A stretch of 64,000 bases of DNA from contig CANTUT010000393.1 of NCBI GenBank assembly GCA_947687605.1, positions 250,501 to 314,500 of the forward strand, given 5' to 3'. Below the pieces are notes generated by a model, which saw only the letters and a program-made list of their open reading frames with translations, was not told the DNA's origin and searched no databases. This document shows positions 27,408-40,500 of the stretch, piece after piece. This DNA comes from Reutealis trisperma (taxonomy: Eukaryota > Streptophyta > Magnoliopsida > Malpighiales > Euphorbiaceae). Made by a program: the position numbers and the translations under genes. Position 1 is the stretch's first letter, and each line of letters begins with the position of its first letter.

Positions 27408-28244
27408 ATGTCCAATTCTGACACTGTAGCAAACAACGGTGGCGGCGGCGGCGGAGGAGGAGTTACCAACGGTGCTATTATTGACCCTCAAAGACAGCAG
27501 CCGCCGGGTACTAATGGTGCCTTGGCTGTTAAAAAGCCACCTTCTAAAGATCGTCATAGTAAGGTTGATGGACGTGGAAGGAGAATTCGTATGCCGATCA
27601 TTTGTGCTGCTCGTGTCTTTCAGTTGACTCGTGAGCTTGGTCATAAATCCGATGGTCAGACTATAGAATGGCTTCTTCGTCAAGCTGAGCCTTCCATTAT
27701 TGCAGCAACTGGGACTGGGACTACACCGGCTAGCTTTTCTACTGTTTCTGTTTCTGTAAGGGCCGGTGGGAACTCTAATTCTCTATCCTCTATTTCGTCG
27801 GTTACTAATTCATCTGCAATGGACCATAAACCACTGTTAGGGCACACTCCGTTTTTTCTAGGGAAGAGGCTGAGGCCGGAGGATGACAACAATGGAGGTA
27901 AGGATGACAGTGGGGTTTCAGTTGGTCCCACCGTCGGGTCTTTGGTGGGGACAACTGGTGCTCATGGAGGCTTCTGGGCTGTGTCGGCCAGACCTGATTT
28001 ATGGGGATTCGCAGCTGCACCCCCACCGGATTTGATTGTGCATCAGGGTATGGTTGTGCAGCAGGGAGTGGCAGCGCAGCAGTCTTCGCTCTTTGTTCAG
28101 CAGCATCAAGCGGCGGCGGCGGCTGCCATGGGAGAGGCGTCAGCCGCCAGGGTAGGGAATTACCTTCCTGGCCATCTGAATTTACTGGCTTCTTTATCAG
28201 GTGGCCCCGGGAGTTCAGGCCGGAGAGAGGAGGAACCGCGTTGA
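27408..28244 (+). CDS. TCP7: class I TCP transcription factor, TCP7-like
   Basis: This intronless 278-aa protein is a nuclear DNA-binding regulator of cell proliferation and leaf or organ growth, and binds GTGGGNCC-type sites. A glycine-rich N-terminus is followed by the TCP domain (about residues 44-100). Its basic region has KDRHSKVDGRGRRIRMP and its helix I-loop-helix II has ARVFQLTRELGHKSDGQTIEWLL. The class I (PCF) basic region lacks the extra residues seen in class II. After the domain come IIAATGTGTTPASFSTVSV, PFFLGKRLRPEDD, GGFWAVSARPDLW and a Gln-rich stretch. The protein ends MGEASAARVGNYLPGHLNLL, then SGRREEEPR. The MPIICAARV variant and this C-terminus are typical of TCP7. TCP21 is the nearest alternative. 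The 5' leader is CT-rich. Confidence 0.93.
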   Translation: MSNSDTVANNGGGGGGGGVTNGAIIDPQRQQPPGTNGALAVKKPPSKDRHSKVDGRGRRIRMPIICAARVFQLTRELGHKSDGQTIEWLLRQAEPSIIAATGTGTTPASFSTVSVSVRAGGNSNSLSSISSVTNSSAMDHKPLLGHTPFFLGKRLRPEDDNNGGKDDSGVSVGPTVGSLVGTTGAHGGFWAVSARPDLWGFAAAPPPDLIVHQGMVVQQGVAAQQSSLFVQQHQAAAAAAMGEASAARVGNYLPGHLNLLASLSGGPGSSGRREEEPR

Positions 28245-31200
28245 AATTGGGCATGAGAATGTGACAAAGATGGTGGAATCGATGTCGGTGGTGGTGTATG
28301 GTATATATATATATTTATATATATTAATAGTATGTGTATGTGAAATTGTTGCTTTTTGTATTGTGTGCGAAGATGAATGGTGAGCATGTTAGTGAGATTA
28401 GAATTAGGGCTTTTTAGGGTTTTGGAGGTAATTGGAATTCAAGTATGATTGAAGGTATGGATTCAAATTAGTGCTTTTTCTTTTTGGGAGATTAATTAGG
28501 GCTTTCTTAAAATTTAGCGGTTCAAATTGTTTAGCCTTTTTCGTTTTTTCTTTTGGGGGAGGATAAGAGGGAGCAAAGAATTGTTCAGACTCTGGTGGAA
28601 ATTGGATTTCCTTCTTATAGGAATAGGAAGGAATTACCAAGTTGGCTAATTTGAGGAATTTGGTTGGTGAGCATTGACCTATTATTACTTTGGGGAAAAT
28701 TTGAAGGTAGTTCTCCCATGGTGTGACATTCTTGCAAATTCTGGTTTGAAGCATTGCTATATCTTCATGATTGAGGGCATATTTGCAAGGGGAAGTAAAG
28801 TTGTAAGTGTGTGGTTGTTCTGGGCTTATACTTCTCAACTGTATGGTTCTGCGTGAAACTCTGGACCTTCGGTTTTAGTGAACTTATTGAATGTGCCCAT
28901 AACAGCTTTATTTGATGAGAACTGTAGCTTATTTGTTGCAATCTGGGTGGTTGTGATCTGATGATTGGGATGGTTATTTTGCATCTTGGATTGTGATTTG
29001 CTACTGTGGTGGCTGATTGTTTCTTGCTTTCTCTGCGGTTTCAGAGTGTGTTGGTGTTCTGTTCTCAAAGGAGACTGGTGTGTGGGAAAAGCTCTGGTGC
29101 CTCTCTCTATAAAACCTTTGTTAATTCTTAGCCATTTCTGTTTTGAAACTTTACCAGTATTTCTAGCCATTTCTTAGATCAATTAGTGTGATAAATAATG
29201 TGTGTTCCATGTACGTAACTGGATTGTATTTTTTTTTTCTTTTTGGGTTGCCTGCTGTGTGAATAAGAAACCCATTTGTTTCTCTCAGATGTGATTTGTT
29301 TCTATTAGATGTGATTTGTTTCTCTCTCTTCTTTTTGTGTGCCATTTCCTTTTCTTTCAATGTATATATGGAAGCTATTAATAATTTCAGTTAGCTCTTC
29401 TTGATTTGACTTTGTTGATACAGTTTTCTTTTTGTTCTTGCTTATTCCTTGTATGCATGCAATTCCTTGTAGTATTCAATGTAAAAATTATTGGATAAAA
29501 AAATAAGTGGATTTAGAAGCCCTCTTGTGTCTGTTCTTTGTATTGATTAAAAGACAATGCTCATGAAGATTGTAAGTTTAGCAGAGTTAAACTCTGTTTG
29601 GGGCTTTGAAGACTTATATGGTGGAGGCATTGGATTCAATGAAGTGTAGCGCAGTCCTTCAATTAAATTCTAGACATTAATAGCTTCCATATTAGTCCTG
29701 CCTTGTTTGCACACCACTGAGTATGCTTTAGACGGTATCGTCATCGTTTTGTGATCTGTGGCTCAGCTTGTCAGCAATAAGGATTCCTTAACTAGCAACC
29801 ATGGTTTCTCAAGGAGAGCTTGCAACCAGGTTTGTTTCTTATTTTGGCTTACATTATCAAAACAAGCATGACATTGTGGTTGAGTAACGAGTAAATGTTA
29901 ATTTCTATGTTTATGTGGTGTCCCTCTTGATGGTGGTGGTACCTTTTTTGGCTCGTCTCTGTAGGAACAGTTTTCGTAGTCATTTAGATGCTGCTTCCCT
30001 TCACCAAAACAGGCTGGCACGTTTGCTTATATATGTTTGGTGCATGACAGCATTCTTTCCATGAATGAATTATGACCAGATTTACCTGCTTGAGAGGAGC
30101 AAAATCCATCAAATACTGATGAACAGGTTAACTAAATGACAGAGCTATAACCAGGTTCATATGATGAAAGATAAATAGTCTTAGATTTGTGAAATTGCTT
30201 TAGTTATGTGACCATTTATTAGATTGAGCAAGTGTTATTTATCACTGTTGCTATGGCTGACAGGATTGATGAGAACACAGAAGACACCCTCAAATGTTGT
30301 TGGTGCATGGGGCCAACTGGTCAGGTATCTTAAATAGTACTTCATCCAACTGACAGATGATGATCAAATATTCTCTGTATTTGATTATTTTCCCATGATT
30401 TTCTTGTTTCCTGTGGTGAAATAATACACAGTAAAATGGAAATGATGAAGGACCAGACTAATTTTCCCGTGCCTAATTTAAGGAATTCTTCTCTGTATAT
30501 ACGTCTGCGGGAAGCATGACCATTCTAACAAGACTGCATCAGAGTTGGTGATTTCCGTAGGCTGTTTGTATATGCATGGATTCCTAATTGGCTTTGTGTG
30601 AGTGTTCCGGAATTTGACAAATGACGTTATAATATGGGACCTCTTGGATGATAATGTATCTACTGCATCATAATATTTTTAAATGAATTTGATTTATTTT
30701 TATCCAAATATATTATGAATCGTTAATATTCAAATGCTAGCAGAGCAGCCTTTTAATTTTAGAGAGGAAAGAAAATGAAGAGAGAAATAAACTTTTATTT
30801 TTTTTTATTTTTTTATTTGGATAGAAAAGAAAATAAAATTATTTTTTCCTTACTAACTTCTTCCTTTAAAGAAAGTATGTTATATTTTCTTCATTTTCTT
30901 TATTTTTTATCCTTTTACAAACAGATGAAAGTTAGATTTTCTTCTTAATTTTCACTCATATTTTCTTCTCTTTTATTTTCTCTCGATACAAATATAGGAT
31001 CAATCTTATAATAGAGAATAAGAATTAAAGTCAATTTTAATTCCCATAACAGTTTTACTAATATTAAAATCAATAAATAAGAATTAAAGAAAAGAAACTG
31101 ACCCTTGAGAGCAGTATTTAACGATCGTAAAAGCAGTCTAAAAACATTAGATTATTAGAAAAAAATAAAATTAAGATTATTATTTAAACTTGAAGCAAAA

Positions 31201-31347
31201 CCAATGGGCAGAGACAAAAGGAAAAGGAAAAGAAAAAAGTAGATGCGGTAATGTAAATAACAAATATATACATAGAGATACCAAAGAAATTTAAAAGAAA
31301 AATAGGACAAAACTTGCTAAAAAAATGAAACTATTATTAGTAGAATT
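28245..31347 (+). other. region downstream of TCP7: 3' UTR, possibly spliced non-coding exons
   Basis: This region is less AT-rich than the neighbouring intergenic DNA but has no convincing ORF. Exon-like segments with splice-type borders are seen: a segment ending gcaaccag/gtttg at about 29829, one starting after ctgtag at about 29965, and one after gctgacag at about 30264 that ends ggtcag/gtatc at about 30325. These could be a long spliced 3' UTR or a non-coding transcript. The part after about 30660 is AT-rich, with GA- and CT-rich segments that may be a decayed MITE. Confidence 0.35.
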
Positions 31348-32798
31348 GAAATGCCAAATATCAAAATTACCCCTAAAATCAATTTTGGTTTCACTGTTCA
31401 TTCTTGCAAGGCTTTTATCATGTAGTATATATGATGATGTTAATTGAAATTCTTTATTCTATAAATTTAGGCATATTATTTCACAAAAAATGCCAAAGTC
31501 ATTGTACAAGATGATTGTAATTATAATCCAAAAACATTTTTTTCCTTTTACGAATCTTGTAATCTAGGGGTGAATGGTGTGTGATTAGATTGAAAGATAG
31601 ACTTAGTGGCCTTTTCGGATTGTTGTTTGAGATTAAAAAAGTATTTTTTTTATTTTTTATTTAATCGATTGATTTTTTTAATATTTTTGAAACTGCTTTT
31701 TTAAATAGCAGTTTTCAAAACTCAAAAAAAAAAAAAAAATTAAAAAAGCATTTTTTTTGAACTATAATGCTAAACAGGCTCTTAATTAGGAATGCAAAAA
31801 TTGAGTTGTAACTCGTAATATATTTATGACAGAAATGAAGAAATCATATTTTATATAAAGATTATTAAAGTAATTCAAATATTTTTCAATCTCTCCTTTT
31901 TAATATACTCTTTCTGGTCATAAATAATAATTCACTTTTGTTTTGGTACAAATATTAAGGATTTGTGTTTATTTTATTATTTTATCCTTATTATATCCAC
32001 AAATTACAGTAATTATTCTAGAATAATATAGTTGATTAAACGGCATAATTGGAAATATAATAACAAATTTAACTTTAAAAAAATAGACTATTTATTTTAG
32101 ACATCTAAAAAAGGAAATGTGAACTATAATTTGTAGATATAGGTAGTATATATTAAAAATAATAATAAAATGTTAAACTCATGTTAGGAGCCAGATACAA
32201 CTGGGTCTATTGTTTATAGGATTTCTTTTGTCTCTCTAAGGCTTTCTACTTTTCCTTTTAGGGTTTTAAGTGGGGTTACCTTTGACAACTTCAGCCACTG
32301 GATGGGAACCCTAAAAGTCCCTTTTTTTGGTTGTATATATGTAAGGGCTACTGCCCTATGTGGTTCTTGTTGGTTTTTTGGCACTTTTGGATTGCTCTTT
32401 TTTTTTTTTGGTAAGGAAGCACTATGGTTTTGTGGCAATGATAAGGCCGTTATCTTCTATGGCATAGTCCGTTTCTCTCATCGACTTTACTATTTTAGGA
32501 AGCTATCCTGTGATGGCCATTGGTGGAAGAGGAGAGAGTATGCTTGTTATAGCCTTAGAATCTTAGGGTTGTGTATTTGATAATTGATCTACATAAAAGG
32601 CTGAGATCCATTGCCTTTGACAAAGAAATGGTTTTGTCTAGGTTTTGGCTGTTTCAATGAAGAGAACTAGATTCTAGTCAAAATAACAATACACTAGGGT
32701 CTAATTAGCAGCAAATGGGTAAAGGTTCAAGATCGACAATACACAGTGTTTTAGTTTAGTCCAAAGAAATAACCCCTAGTTTATGTGGAGGTTTCATC

Positions 32799-34089
32799 TA
32801 GAGCTGAACATATATATTAAAAGTTCCAAATTGAATCAAATAGCCAGCTTGAAAATATCTAGAATAGGACTGAACTGTTAACTTTTGACTTTTCTCTAAC
32901 TGAACTGAATCGAGTGAAATATTTTGGTATAGTTTTGGATATTAATGTATATCCGGACTGAGAATTACATCGAATTAAACCAAACTATATTTAATTGAAT
33001 TGGATAGAAATAACCAAAGTTTTTTAATTTTTAATTTATAATATATAAGTAATGCTAATTGAATAATACATAGATAATACAAAAATTGTAAGATTATACA
33101 TGATATTATACCAATTATCAAATTATATTAAAATTATATCACAAGAAAAAATAGATGAATTGTAAATCTATAATTATAAATATATATACTCAATTGAATA
33201 TAACTATTGATATTTATATAATTTAATTGAATATTAGGTTCATTAAATTTGTATTGATGAAAAATTAGTAATATAATATTGATTAAATTTTAATAATACT
33301 AAGATATAATCACATATTATAATAAAATATTTTAAATTCATTACATATATATTTAAAAAAAATTTTTTAATATATGTTATAATCAATTACTAGAAGACAT
33401 TGCCCAAAATCGTTTAGAGTGGAGACAAAAAATCCATATAATTGATCCCAATTAATTTTGAAATTAAGGTTTAATTGAGTATTAATAAGAAAGTATGATG
33501 TAGTAGTATATAAAAACATATGATAAAATAAAAATATGCATACACACTAGAATAATTTCACAAATTCATTTTATTTATAAGACATGAATAAATAATATTA
33601 AATCATTTAATTTATATAGATAAAATAATAATTTCACTTCCACATAATACATGAATCTAATGCATTATCAAACCAAATACATTATAATAGATAACCAATG
33701 CAATTCGTGATTTTCAAGAATTCATATTCACATTTACTCTAGAGATTGATTTACTTTAAATATTATATTCATATTTTTTATCTATAACATTATTAAAAAT
33801 TATTAAATATAATGCTAAATTTTGAATTTGATTTAATCAATATTATTTTATTATCTCTAGTTACAAAATAAAATTAAGTAATGATTAATCAATTGTAAAG
33901 AAAAATATTAAAATTATCTTATGAAAACTAAATTTACTTTAAATATATATTCATATCTTTTATCTATGACATTGTTAAAAATTATTAATTACTATAAGAA
34001 ATATATAATATTGTGACAAAATTAATTTCATCACAAAAACCACCCTTATAACTATTATTACTATTGTTCACTTATACATAAAAACTATT

Positions 34090-34158
<69 letters not shown>

Positions 34159-35149
34159 CTTTAAATATTAGTGAAAGTGTAATTTAATCTAAAATGTCTA
34201 ATCATATACTTTTAACTAATACTTATATGATTTATAATCTAAATAAAAATATAATATTAAATTGATATATATATTACTAAAAATTATAATACTGATTTTA
34301 AATAATATTTCTTTTAAGAGTTTTTCATATGGATTGTAAATTTTAAATTAATAAATTTAATATAATAAAATAATAATAATAATAATATGTCATTTTGGCT
34401 AATAATTGATAAACTCATTTTTTTTACCTAACTATTTAAACATCCTTAATGATTGATAGACTAATCATTTTGTTGCTAGATCACGACATGCGATGCTGCT
34501 GTATGCTGGATGACTGACAAGAGGCTTACGAGGATCGCTGGGCATGGCCATATACTGGATGAGGTGCTTGCGAGGATGGTTGCCAAAGTCGCCAACCTGA
34601 GTAGCGCAGCTAGAATTCATGTGGCTTCATATAGTGGAGATTCATATTCAAAACTAAGTTTTTATTTTCTTCTTTTTATTTTTATATTATGTGTTTAATT
34701 TCTTTCCGTTTCTGCAATTTCTTTTTCTTTTTCTTTCTTTTCAATTCTTCTTTTCTTTTCGATGATTTCTGAATTTTAGTGATTTTTTGGTGAATCATAA
34801 GTTGAGTCGGATATACAAAATTAGATTTATATGTTCTATAATTTTTATTTCTGTAAAATTTTTTATTTTGTAGTTTCTAAAATTCTAATTACTCTCTTAT
34901 TTGTAGATTTTCATCAATTTCTAATTAAAATCCTTTTGCTAATTATTCAGAAATTTTAATTATTATTATATATATAAAAATAGAAAACTTAAAATAGAAG
35001 AAAAATTTTTGTAAATTTTTCAAGATTATCTCCTCAAATTTTCAAATTGTATTGGATTGAATTAAACTGAAATTGAAATATCCGACCTCTAAATTGTATT
35101 GATCCAATTCTAGAAATTTTCAAATTAAAGTGAACCGTATTTAGTTCTA
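32799..35149. mobile_element. hAT-like non-autonomous element, copy A only
   Basis: The left terminus is tagagctgaaca and the right terminus reversed is tagaactaaatac. Both are of the TAGRGCTGnnCA type seen in hAT elements, followed by inverted, related sequence (tctagaat...). The flanking 8-mers gtttcatc (32791-32798) and gcttcata (35150-35157) agree at 6 of 8 positions, like an aged 8-bp target duplication. The interior is AT-rich, holds (TA)n at 34092-34157 and has no transposase. The segment is absent from copy B. Confidence 0.45.
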
Positions 35150-37007
35150 GCTTCATATGTTGGCGAAGGAGTTGATGGAAAAGATGAAAGAGGCTTCTAG
35201 AATGGAGCAGTACAAGCATCGTGTATGTGTAATTTGCCAAAATTTATAGGCTTTTGCATTGTTGTGGTGTTGAGTTTGAAGCCCTGGTTGAAAAACCCTT
35301 TTAAGGGTATATTATTTTTAGACCCTATGTCCGTGTTGGTTAAATTCTGCAATGCAAGCATGATTTCTCCTTTGTAGGAAAAAAAGATACCGCCAAGTCA
35401 AGTTGTATTAAGGAATTATTCGTAAAAAAAAAAAATAATAATAATAATAATATCAGTGAGTTCTCATATTATTAAATTGAAAAAAAAATTACAAAAAATA
35501 TGATTAAAACGATAAATAGTTTAAAAATATTGTATTTAATTATAATCACTATTCACTATTATCAATGGATTAAGATTTTTAAATGAAATCAAGCTATGGT
35601 TTTGAATGAAAAAATAGGGTTAAAATAGGAGCGTTATTGTAAAAGAGTAACAAAATTCTTAAAATTTTATCCAAGAGAGTAAATGATAGTTTTGGTAGGT
35701 ACAGATGATAGGGTTTAAGCAAGATAATTGGGATTTGGAATATTAAATCGAATAAAAAATTCCTTCTCTGTGAGGCTTCAGCTATAAGGTTTTCACAATT
35801 TATAGGGCTTCATCTCTCTTGTTCACAGGCAATGAAAGTGGTGCAAAATGCGAAAGTTGCTGTCCGGTAGGACTTTCTAATGGATCATTCTATAATTACT
35901 AGTAAGAGTGGAGGCTACCATTAGTGTTTAAAGGCCTTAGTGCCATTATGTGGCCTCTTATTTTATGTATCATCTGCTTCTTATCTTTACCTATTTTGAC
36001 ATGTGTTATGTCTACGTGTCACCATGTCCCATTCCAAACAACATTGTACTAAGTTGGAATTTCTTAGAAAAAATAATTTCGTAAAAGTACAAGAAAATAA
36101 CAATTATTATTATTTCTTTGAAAGGAATAAAAAGAAGAAAAAAGATAACGAATGAAAATAAGAAAAAATTATAAAAAATAAATTGTTAGGATTAGAGTAA
36201 GGTATTTTCATGGTCTCACAATGATGCCTCTACAGAAAAACACAAATAGTAGAAGGTCATTGCATCTCCATGTTTAACATACGTGTATAGACACACACTA
36301 GGGGAAATGCATCCATTACTAGACTAAAATTAAGCAAAGATTACAAAACAAAACCAGTACCAATTTTAGATACAAGTGAAACTCACATGTATCATCAACT
36401 TTTGAAACAGAATACATAATAAATGAAACGAACCAACCTAAAATAGAGCAACTGAATAATCTGATCCTATAGAAATAATAACATTCCCCTGGCAGGGCAA
36501 AACAAATTGGATGCATTCTGGTTCCGGTTACTTTAAACAATGCTGAAGCCAGAATGCAAGATTGTAATCGAGCAAGCCACTAGGGAAAAAGGTAATAAGC
36601 AAGTGCATTAACTTACTCTCCAGTCTTCATTACTTGCACCTTTACCAGTTCCCAAGACACCTACTCTTGAACTTTATGAAATTTGTCCTGGTCGATAGAA
36701 GGCAACCCCAAGTGTTCTGCAACTTCAACTGATTAAAGTTTACTGTAAAAGCAGCATAATGCCCATGTTAAGGAAATTTAATCGACAGGATTTATATTAG
36801 GTATGCCCCATATTATTGGAAATGCATTTGTGCATTCATAAATATCATATCTGCTCAATAAGCGCATTAATATGTCTTGAACAGGCAAGTATACAATACC
36901 GCCATGGTGTGTTATTAAACTGTCACTAACAAGTGTCAATGTCTCATTGCAGATCTTCACTGCTACCTGTATCGCGCAAGGCCTTGTAAGAAACCATTTT
37001 CTTCATT

Positions 37008-40000
37008 TTAAGCATTTTTCTTCTTTTTCTTTTTCAAAGCCTCGTCAAACTTGTGTTGTGATAATGTTAGCATCTCGCTCAGCACAAATTTGACTCCAGA
37101 CTCCTTCACTATTGCAAACCTTGGTTTTATCCTCTCTTCCAAACTGTAGCCAAAATATTGAGGGAATTTAACAAGCTCTTCTTTTGAATAATCCATGGTC
37201 AAAAAGAATTCCCACTTTGGTATCAAGTTATCTGCCAAGCTAAAAGTATATAAAGCTCCATATCTTGAAATCATAGTCCCAATTTCCTCTATACTGTATC
37301 CCCTTCCCAAGAAAAATTCTGTCACAGGCTTCATGTTGGCCTCAACACTGAGACCAAAAGTCTGTGGACATCGGTGCAGAAGAAGAGCAACATCAACCCC
37401 CAGCGAGCGGAAGTACTCAGCCGTAGGCCGTAGTTTGTCCTCCACACTGTAACTTACAATGTTTGGACAACGAGTTAGTATCTCACCAATGCTCTCTGCT
37501 GAGAGGCCCATCTCATAAAGAAAATCTACATTTGTCTCAACCTTTTGCCTGCTATAAGTAAGTAGGGCTGGAAAACGGAATATGACTTTAGCCCATTTTC
37601 TCTTGTCCACGCCTAAGTTTTCTAAGAATGTCATAGTGGGTATGAGATTTTCAGAGAGACTAATTCCACATAGTTGAGGTCTTTTAGAAAGAATGGTTGG
37701 AAGGTTTGATTTAGGTACACCAAGATCAAGAAGGAATTCAACTACAGGCTTAATTTTGCCCTCCAAGCTGTAGTAGGCAAAAGCAGGGAATCTGCGTGTA
37801 ATTCCTATGAGCTGCTCAAGATCCATACCAAGGTCCCTGAGATAGAGAATATGAGGAGGAAGCTTCCCAGCAGGGTCTGTCACACTTACTCTAGACAGAG
37901 CTGAAGACAAGACCCTCAGCTTCTTGGAGTTGAGGGTTAAATGGGGCAAGGAAACAGGTACACCTGGTTTTCCTTTAACAGGCACGTTTGGAAAGTTCTC
38001 CACTAAATCTACCAGCACACTTCCATGCTCTTCAAGGAGACACTCCAGATATGGAATAAGAGCATCCCTGATTTCTAGTGTTGTGAGCTCTCGTCCTGCA
38101 TTGTTGAAATTTGATAAGAAAGGGATATATTTAGAATAAAAACTTGAACTTATTTGTGGCCAAACAAATGCAATCGAACCTACTAGATACCGAGACTTAT
38201 GAACGGAATGAAGCCTTGAGACAAGGTGTTCAATGAACAGGTCTGACTTGTTGATAGTTCTTGCGGCAGCTGCATTACTCAAACCTTGTTTCTTCATGAA
38301 CAAGGTTAAGACAGCCCTGGCTTCCTCTCTTTCTGCTGCCAATAGGGTTGGAGGCACCACTCTTGAGCTGAATGATCCATCTATCCCAGAATCAGCTTTC
38401 ATTACATCCAAAGGAATTGGTCAATGCTATAAACAGAAAAAGCTACATGCAAAGTTTAACCAATTTGACTTTGATGCGGAAGGAATTAGCACTATAAATA
38501 ATCATATGAGAAAATCCAAAATTAACTCTTACCAAACTTTGCTTGGCAAAAGAAAAGTGTCCTAGGATAAAAGAGCCGAGTCCTGTGGAAAAGTAACCAA
38601 AGTAAATATGTTATGCTAATAAGTATGTGAAAAAGATAAATAAAGCTTAACATCTAAATACTCTCAAGAAAAGGGGGGAGAGAGAGAGTAGTAGGGGAAA
38701 GTATCCATCTAGTAAACCAAAATGTTCGTTTTCATATCAGTTATACCCAAAATCTACAGGAACCATATCTAGAAATAGAACTCCTGAGCTCCATTCTTTT
38801 AATTTCTATTAAGGAAAGGAAACTCTAAGACAGTCAATAACCAATGAAAATATCCCCAAAATAATCTAATTTATACAAGTTTTCCTTTTGGAAATTATAA
38901 TAAAGGTACATATAGATTTTACAGAAAATCTAAAATGATTGTTCAAATTTTTTTTTCCTTCATAGTGTGTTATGCTAGTGTTCATGATAAATTTTATACT
39001 CTTCACTAGGTGTTTCTTTTCTTTTTGGTTACTTAGGCTCTAACTAGGATTCAAACTCGTAATCTCAAAATCCTAGAGACTTCATTGAACCAAAGTTCAT
39101 CGGGCAGGTATTTCTTTTCAAGAGATATATTAGGTATTTAACCAAAACTGGATAGATTAAAAAAAAAAAAAAAAGAGGGGGAGAGAGGGAAGAAAGATGA
39201 ACAAGGGTTTGAGCAACTTGGCACACTTTCTCATTATGGTTATTGGGCAATGTTAACCATTTCAAAGTTGGTCATAAGATAATCCAGTTCCAAAGTCCAT
39301 CTTATCGAAGTCTATCCAGTCCAGCAAGTCAAATTTGGACAGCTTGTGACAATATAATTAGAATGTTCTGTGCTGATAAACCTTTGTATACACAGCTTAG
39401 CATTTTTGTAGACATCAAAGTTCACAAGGTATAATGTTATGTTAAAAAAGGATCCACAGTGTAGAAGTAAACTTAATAGTTCTATTGTTTATTTTGTTCA
39501 TAGTGATTGCACGCAAGACACAAACTTGCACCTTTGTGAGCTTAGAGCTTCAATATTTCACTAGGCATGGTCCCCTAAGTACACAATCTGCAGGCACAAA
39601 TAAATTTTTCTAATTGGAAGTATTTCTCCATCTCTTTCCCTTGTCACCAAAACAAAAGGATATCTCCCACAACATTTATAGCACACCAATTTGGCAATTT
39701 CCTTTGCTTCCCCACGTATCTATTAAAAAATCCTCGCCCAAAAAGGTATCTCACAAATTAAGTGTTAATAAAAATGCTAAATTTTTCAGAAAAATCCACA
39801 TCTTCATGGAGTATTGAGCAGCTACTATTAAAAGAAATGCATATTGTGATTCACACCGAAACTATCAAGAGTCTTACTCCAAATCAATCATTCTTTTCTC
39901 CCCAAATAACACATCTCTCTATTGTTTCTTAATCTTCAACCCATTATTCTTGTTTAACCACTCCATCACCCCAAAAACAGGTATTACTAAAGACAATTAA

Positions 40001-40214
40001 CAGCAGATGATTGAATCTTTAACAACAAAAAATAAAGAAAGAATTAATTTCCCTAGTTTACAAATGTAAATTAAATCAACTTACACAACAACAATAATAC
40101 AAAAAGAAGATATTTTCGTTGAGAAAAATGGTACCTTGGAATGGACAGAACTTCTCTAAAGACATTAGTGAGGTGTAAGGAGCGGATAAATGAGAATGAG
40201 CTTGAAAAAGGCAT
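37008..40214 (-). CDS. MTERF5: mTERF-family organelle transcription factor, MTERF5/MDA1-like, copy A (C-terminally truncated)
   Basis: Plant MTERF5 (MDA1) is a chloroplast nucleic-acid-binding protein acting in plastid transcription. My exon model is 40135-40214, 38533-38582, 38180-38395 and 37008-38095, giving 477 aa. Exon 1 opens MPFSSSFSFIRSLHLTNVF, a Ser/Arg-rich, transit-peptide-like start. Exon 2 gives TRLFYPRTLFFCQAKF. The mature part begins DSGIDGSF and VVPPTLLAAE, followed by about seven mTERF helical repeats, for example LGVPKSNLPTILSKRPQL and EEIGTMISRYGALYTFSL. The 38096-38179 segment (84 nt) is an in-frame intron bordered by GT..AG. As I recall Arabidopsis MTERF5, VG joins RELTTLEIRD directly there. 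A one-base insertion in the final lysine run shifts the frame, so the protein ends KKKKKKNA about 20 residues early relative to copy B. Confidence 0.85.
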
Positions 40215-40500
40215 AGTTAGTTGAAGATTGCTTCTGGGTTTTTCAGGGATTGTTAAATAAATAATAAAGCAATTAGGTTTGCTAAATAAATCAAAATTTT
40301 TGTTTGGATGGAAGAGAGAATGTCTGGTGTTGGATATGTTGGGTTATGGGGTTCGGTGGGTCTCCATTCCAGTATCTTTGTGCCTGGCTAATGGCTTCCT
40401 TCTTTCGAGCTCGCAAGCGCAAAAATACAAATATTTGCTCGAGTTCATCAATGCGGTGTCGTTTATTTTGTATTTATTTAATGCTGGCTTTATTTATAAC

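Larger units (their letters stand above)
31348..40500. repeat. segmental duplication, copy A
   Basis: The stretch 31348-32285 aligns to 43888-44620, 35571-36130 aligns to parts of 46986-49900, and 36200-40500 aligns nearly end to end with 49930-54165. All are in the same orientation. Homology stops abruptly at both outer borders. Copy A alone has 32290-35570, which holds a hAT-like element. Confidence 0.9.

Noticed and set aside
27378..28387. Several overlapping frames on both strands across the TCP7 gene
   Set aside because: Shadows of the GC-richer TCP7 coding sequence; only the frame with the TCP domain has a family match.
32214..32580. Overlapping frames on both strands in copy A
   Set aside because: Low-complexity-rich translation at the duplication/insertion junction; the frame is not kept in copy B.
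37195..38565. Plus-strand frames present in both MTERF5 copies (also 50875-52140)
   Set aside because: Conserved between copies only because the opposite strand is coding and recently duplicated.
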